From an uncultured Eubacteriales bacterium (GTDB lineage Bacteria > Bacillota > Clostridia > Lachnospirales > Lachnospiraceae): a stretch of DNA of 6,316 nt. The notes beneath the pieces were generated by a model that had not been told where the DNA came from, did not search any database, and saw only the letters and a program-made list of their open reading frames with translations. Position 1 is the stretch's first letter, and each line of letters opens with the position of its first letter. Both the position numbers and the translations under genes were made by a program. This document shows positions 5,724 to 6,316 of the stretch, in pieces. The stretch lies in NCBI GenBank assembly GCA_949297565.1, contig CASFUI010000351.1:1-6316 (forward strand), in the 5' to 3' direction.

Positions 5724-6274
5724 ATATGATTAAATTTGCTGAAAATTTCTGCGGACATCTTTGTACGATTAATGAGCATAAGCTGCTGGTTATGAAATAT
5801 TGTTTCAGAGTAGGTCTTTATAGACAGGGAATTTTACATGATTTATCCAAATATACTCCGACGGAATTTATACCCGGAGTAAAGTACTATCAGGGTGACA
5901 GGAGTCCGAACAATGCCCAGAGAGAGGCGGAGGGAAGTTCCGGGGCATGGCTTCATCACAAGGGGCGCAATAAACATCATTATGAGTACTGGATTGATTA
6001 TCCTATGGATAAGTCAGAGGGACTTGTGGGAATGAAAATGCCTGTTAAATATGTAGTCGAAATGTTTTGTGACCGTGTTGCCGCAAGCAGGATATATCAC
6101 AAGGGGAAATATACTGATTCCGATGCGTTGAATTATTTTGCTCAGGGATTGGGACATTATGTTATGCATCCGGATACTGAGAAGCTGCTTTATAAGCTGC
6201 TGAAAATGCTTGCAGAAAAAGGAGAGGACTATACTTTTACCTATATAAAGAGAAGAGTTCTGCATAAAATGTAA
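5720..6274 (+). CDS. DUF5662-family protein, possible HD-like metal-binding protein
   Basis: A 184-residue soluble protein that I recognise as resembling the uncharacterised DUF5662 family. It has no signal peptide or membrane segment. Charged conserved-looking stretches are GILHDLSKYTPTEF (37-50), WLHHKGRNKHHYEYW (77-91) and MFCDRVAASRIYHKGKYT (115-132). His20, His40-Asp41, the two His pairs 79-80 and 86-87, and Asp118 lie in the order expected of HD-superfamily metal sites (H...HD...H...H...D), which suggests a metal-dependent phosphohydrolase; this is my inference, not an established function. The ATG overlaps the stop of the AI-2E-family gene by four bases; a second ATG two codons later (5726) is possible. 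Only a weak purine stretch precedes it, so coupling probably drives its translation. It is 17 bases from the next gene. Confidence 0.75.
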   Translation: MNMIKFAENFCGHLCTINEHKLLVMKYCFRVGLYRQGILHDLSKYTPTEFIPGVKYYQGDRSPNNAQREAEGSSGAWLHHKGRNKHHYEYWIDYPMDKSEGLVGMKMPVKYVVEMFCDRVAASRIYHKGKYTDSDALNYFAQGLGHYVMHPDTEKLLYKLLKMLAEKGEDYTFTYIKRRVLHKM

Positions 6275-6291
6275 TTAAGAAAGGAACAGCT

Positions 6292-6316
6292 ATGGCAGCA
6301 ATGACAGAGCTTGAGG
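6292..6316 (+). CDS. Start of an unidentified gene, cut by the window end
   Basis: An ATG at 6292 follows AAGGA (6281-6285) at normal spacing, and eight codons (MAAMTELE) are readable before the window ends. With a 17-base gap after the DUF5662-type gene and no terminator between them, it is probably the third gene of the AI-2E-family operon. A second ATG at 6301 is less well placed. Too little is present to name a product. Confidence 0.5.

Overview
The window looks like chromosomal DNA of an anaerobic Firmicute, most likely a Clostridia member of the Lachnospiraceae/Eubacteriales type. The grounds are moderately AT-rich DNA with very AT-rich spacers, strong AGGAGG-type ribosome binding sites, and a set of redox and membrane proteins of the kind common in gut Clostridia. 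No rRNA, tRNA, CRISPR array, insertion sequence or phage gene is visible. The taxonomic call is an inference from these features only.

Left part (1-1530, + strand): a two-gene operon encodes a flavodoxin of the Flavodoxin_4 type and, 20 bases later, an aldo/keto reductase. A split inverted repeat upstream may be an operator. The operon ends at a strong hairpin at 1488-1529, which also serves the convergent gene to its right.

Middle (1557-4358, - strand): a stand-alone GltD-like NAD(P)H/FAD/iron-sulfur oxidoreductase lies downstream of a MATE-family efflux pump. The 210-base gap between them contains a sequence matching the known binding site of the NADH-sensing repressor Rex at 12 of 14 positions, lying on a possible extended -10 promoter. 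This suggests that the oxidoreductase follows the cell's NADH/NAD+ ratio. The MATE gene is best started 21 codons inside its longest open frame.

Divergent region (4359-4562): the MATE gene and a + strand operon are transcribed away from each other. Their candidate promoters share a -35 area and are arranged almost symmetrically. The MATE leader holds a long inverted repeat (arms of 20 bases, 17 complementary) that begins about where transcription should start.

Right part (4563-6316, + strand): an AI-2E/PerM-family membrane protein overlaps by 4 bases a DUF5662-type protein whose His/Asp pattern resembles an HD-type metal hydrolase. A third gene starts at 6292 and runs off the window.

The common theme on the left is flavin and pyridine-nucleotide redox chemistry, and on the right membrane transport. 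I see no clear novel defence or mobile system. The most promising signals are regulatory (the Rex-like site, the symmetric divergent promoter and the structured MATE leader), together with the possible catalytic fold of the DUF5662 protein.
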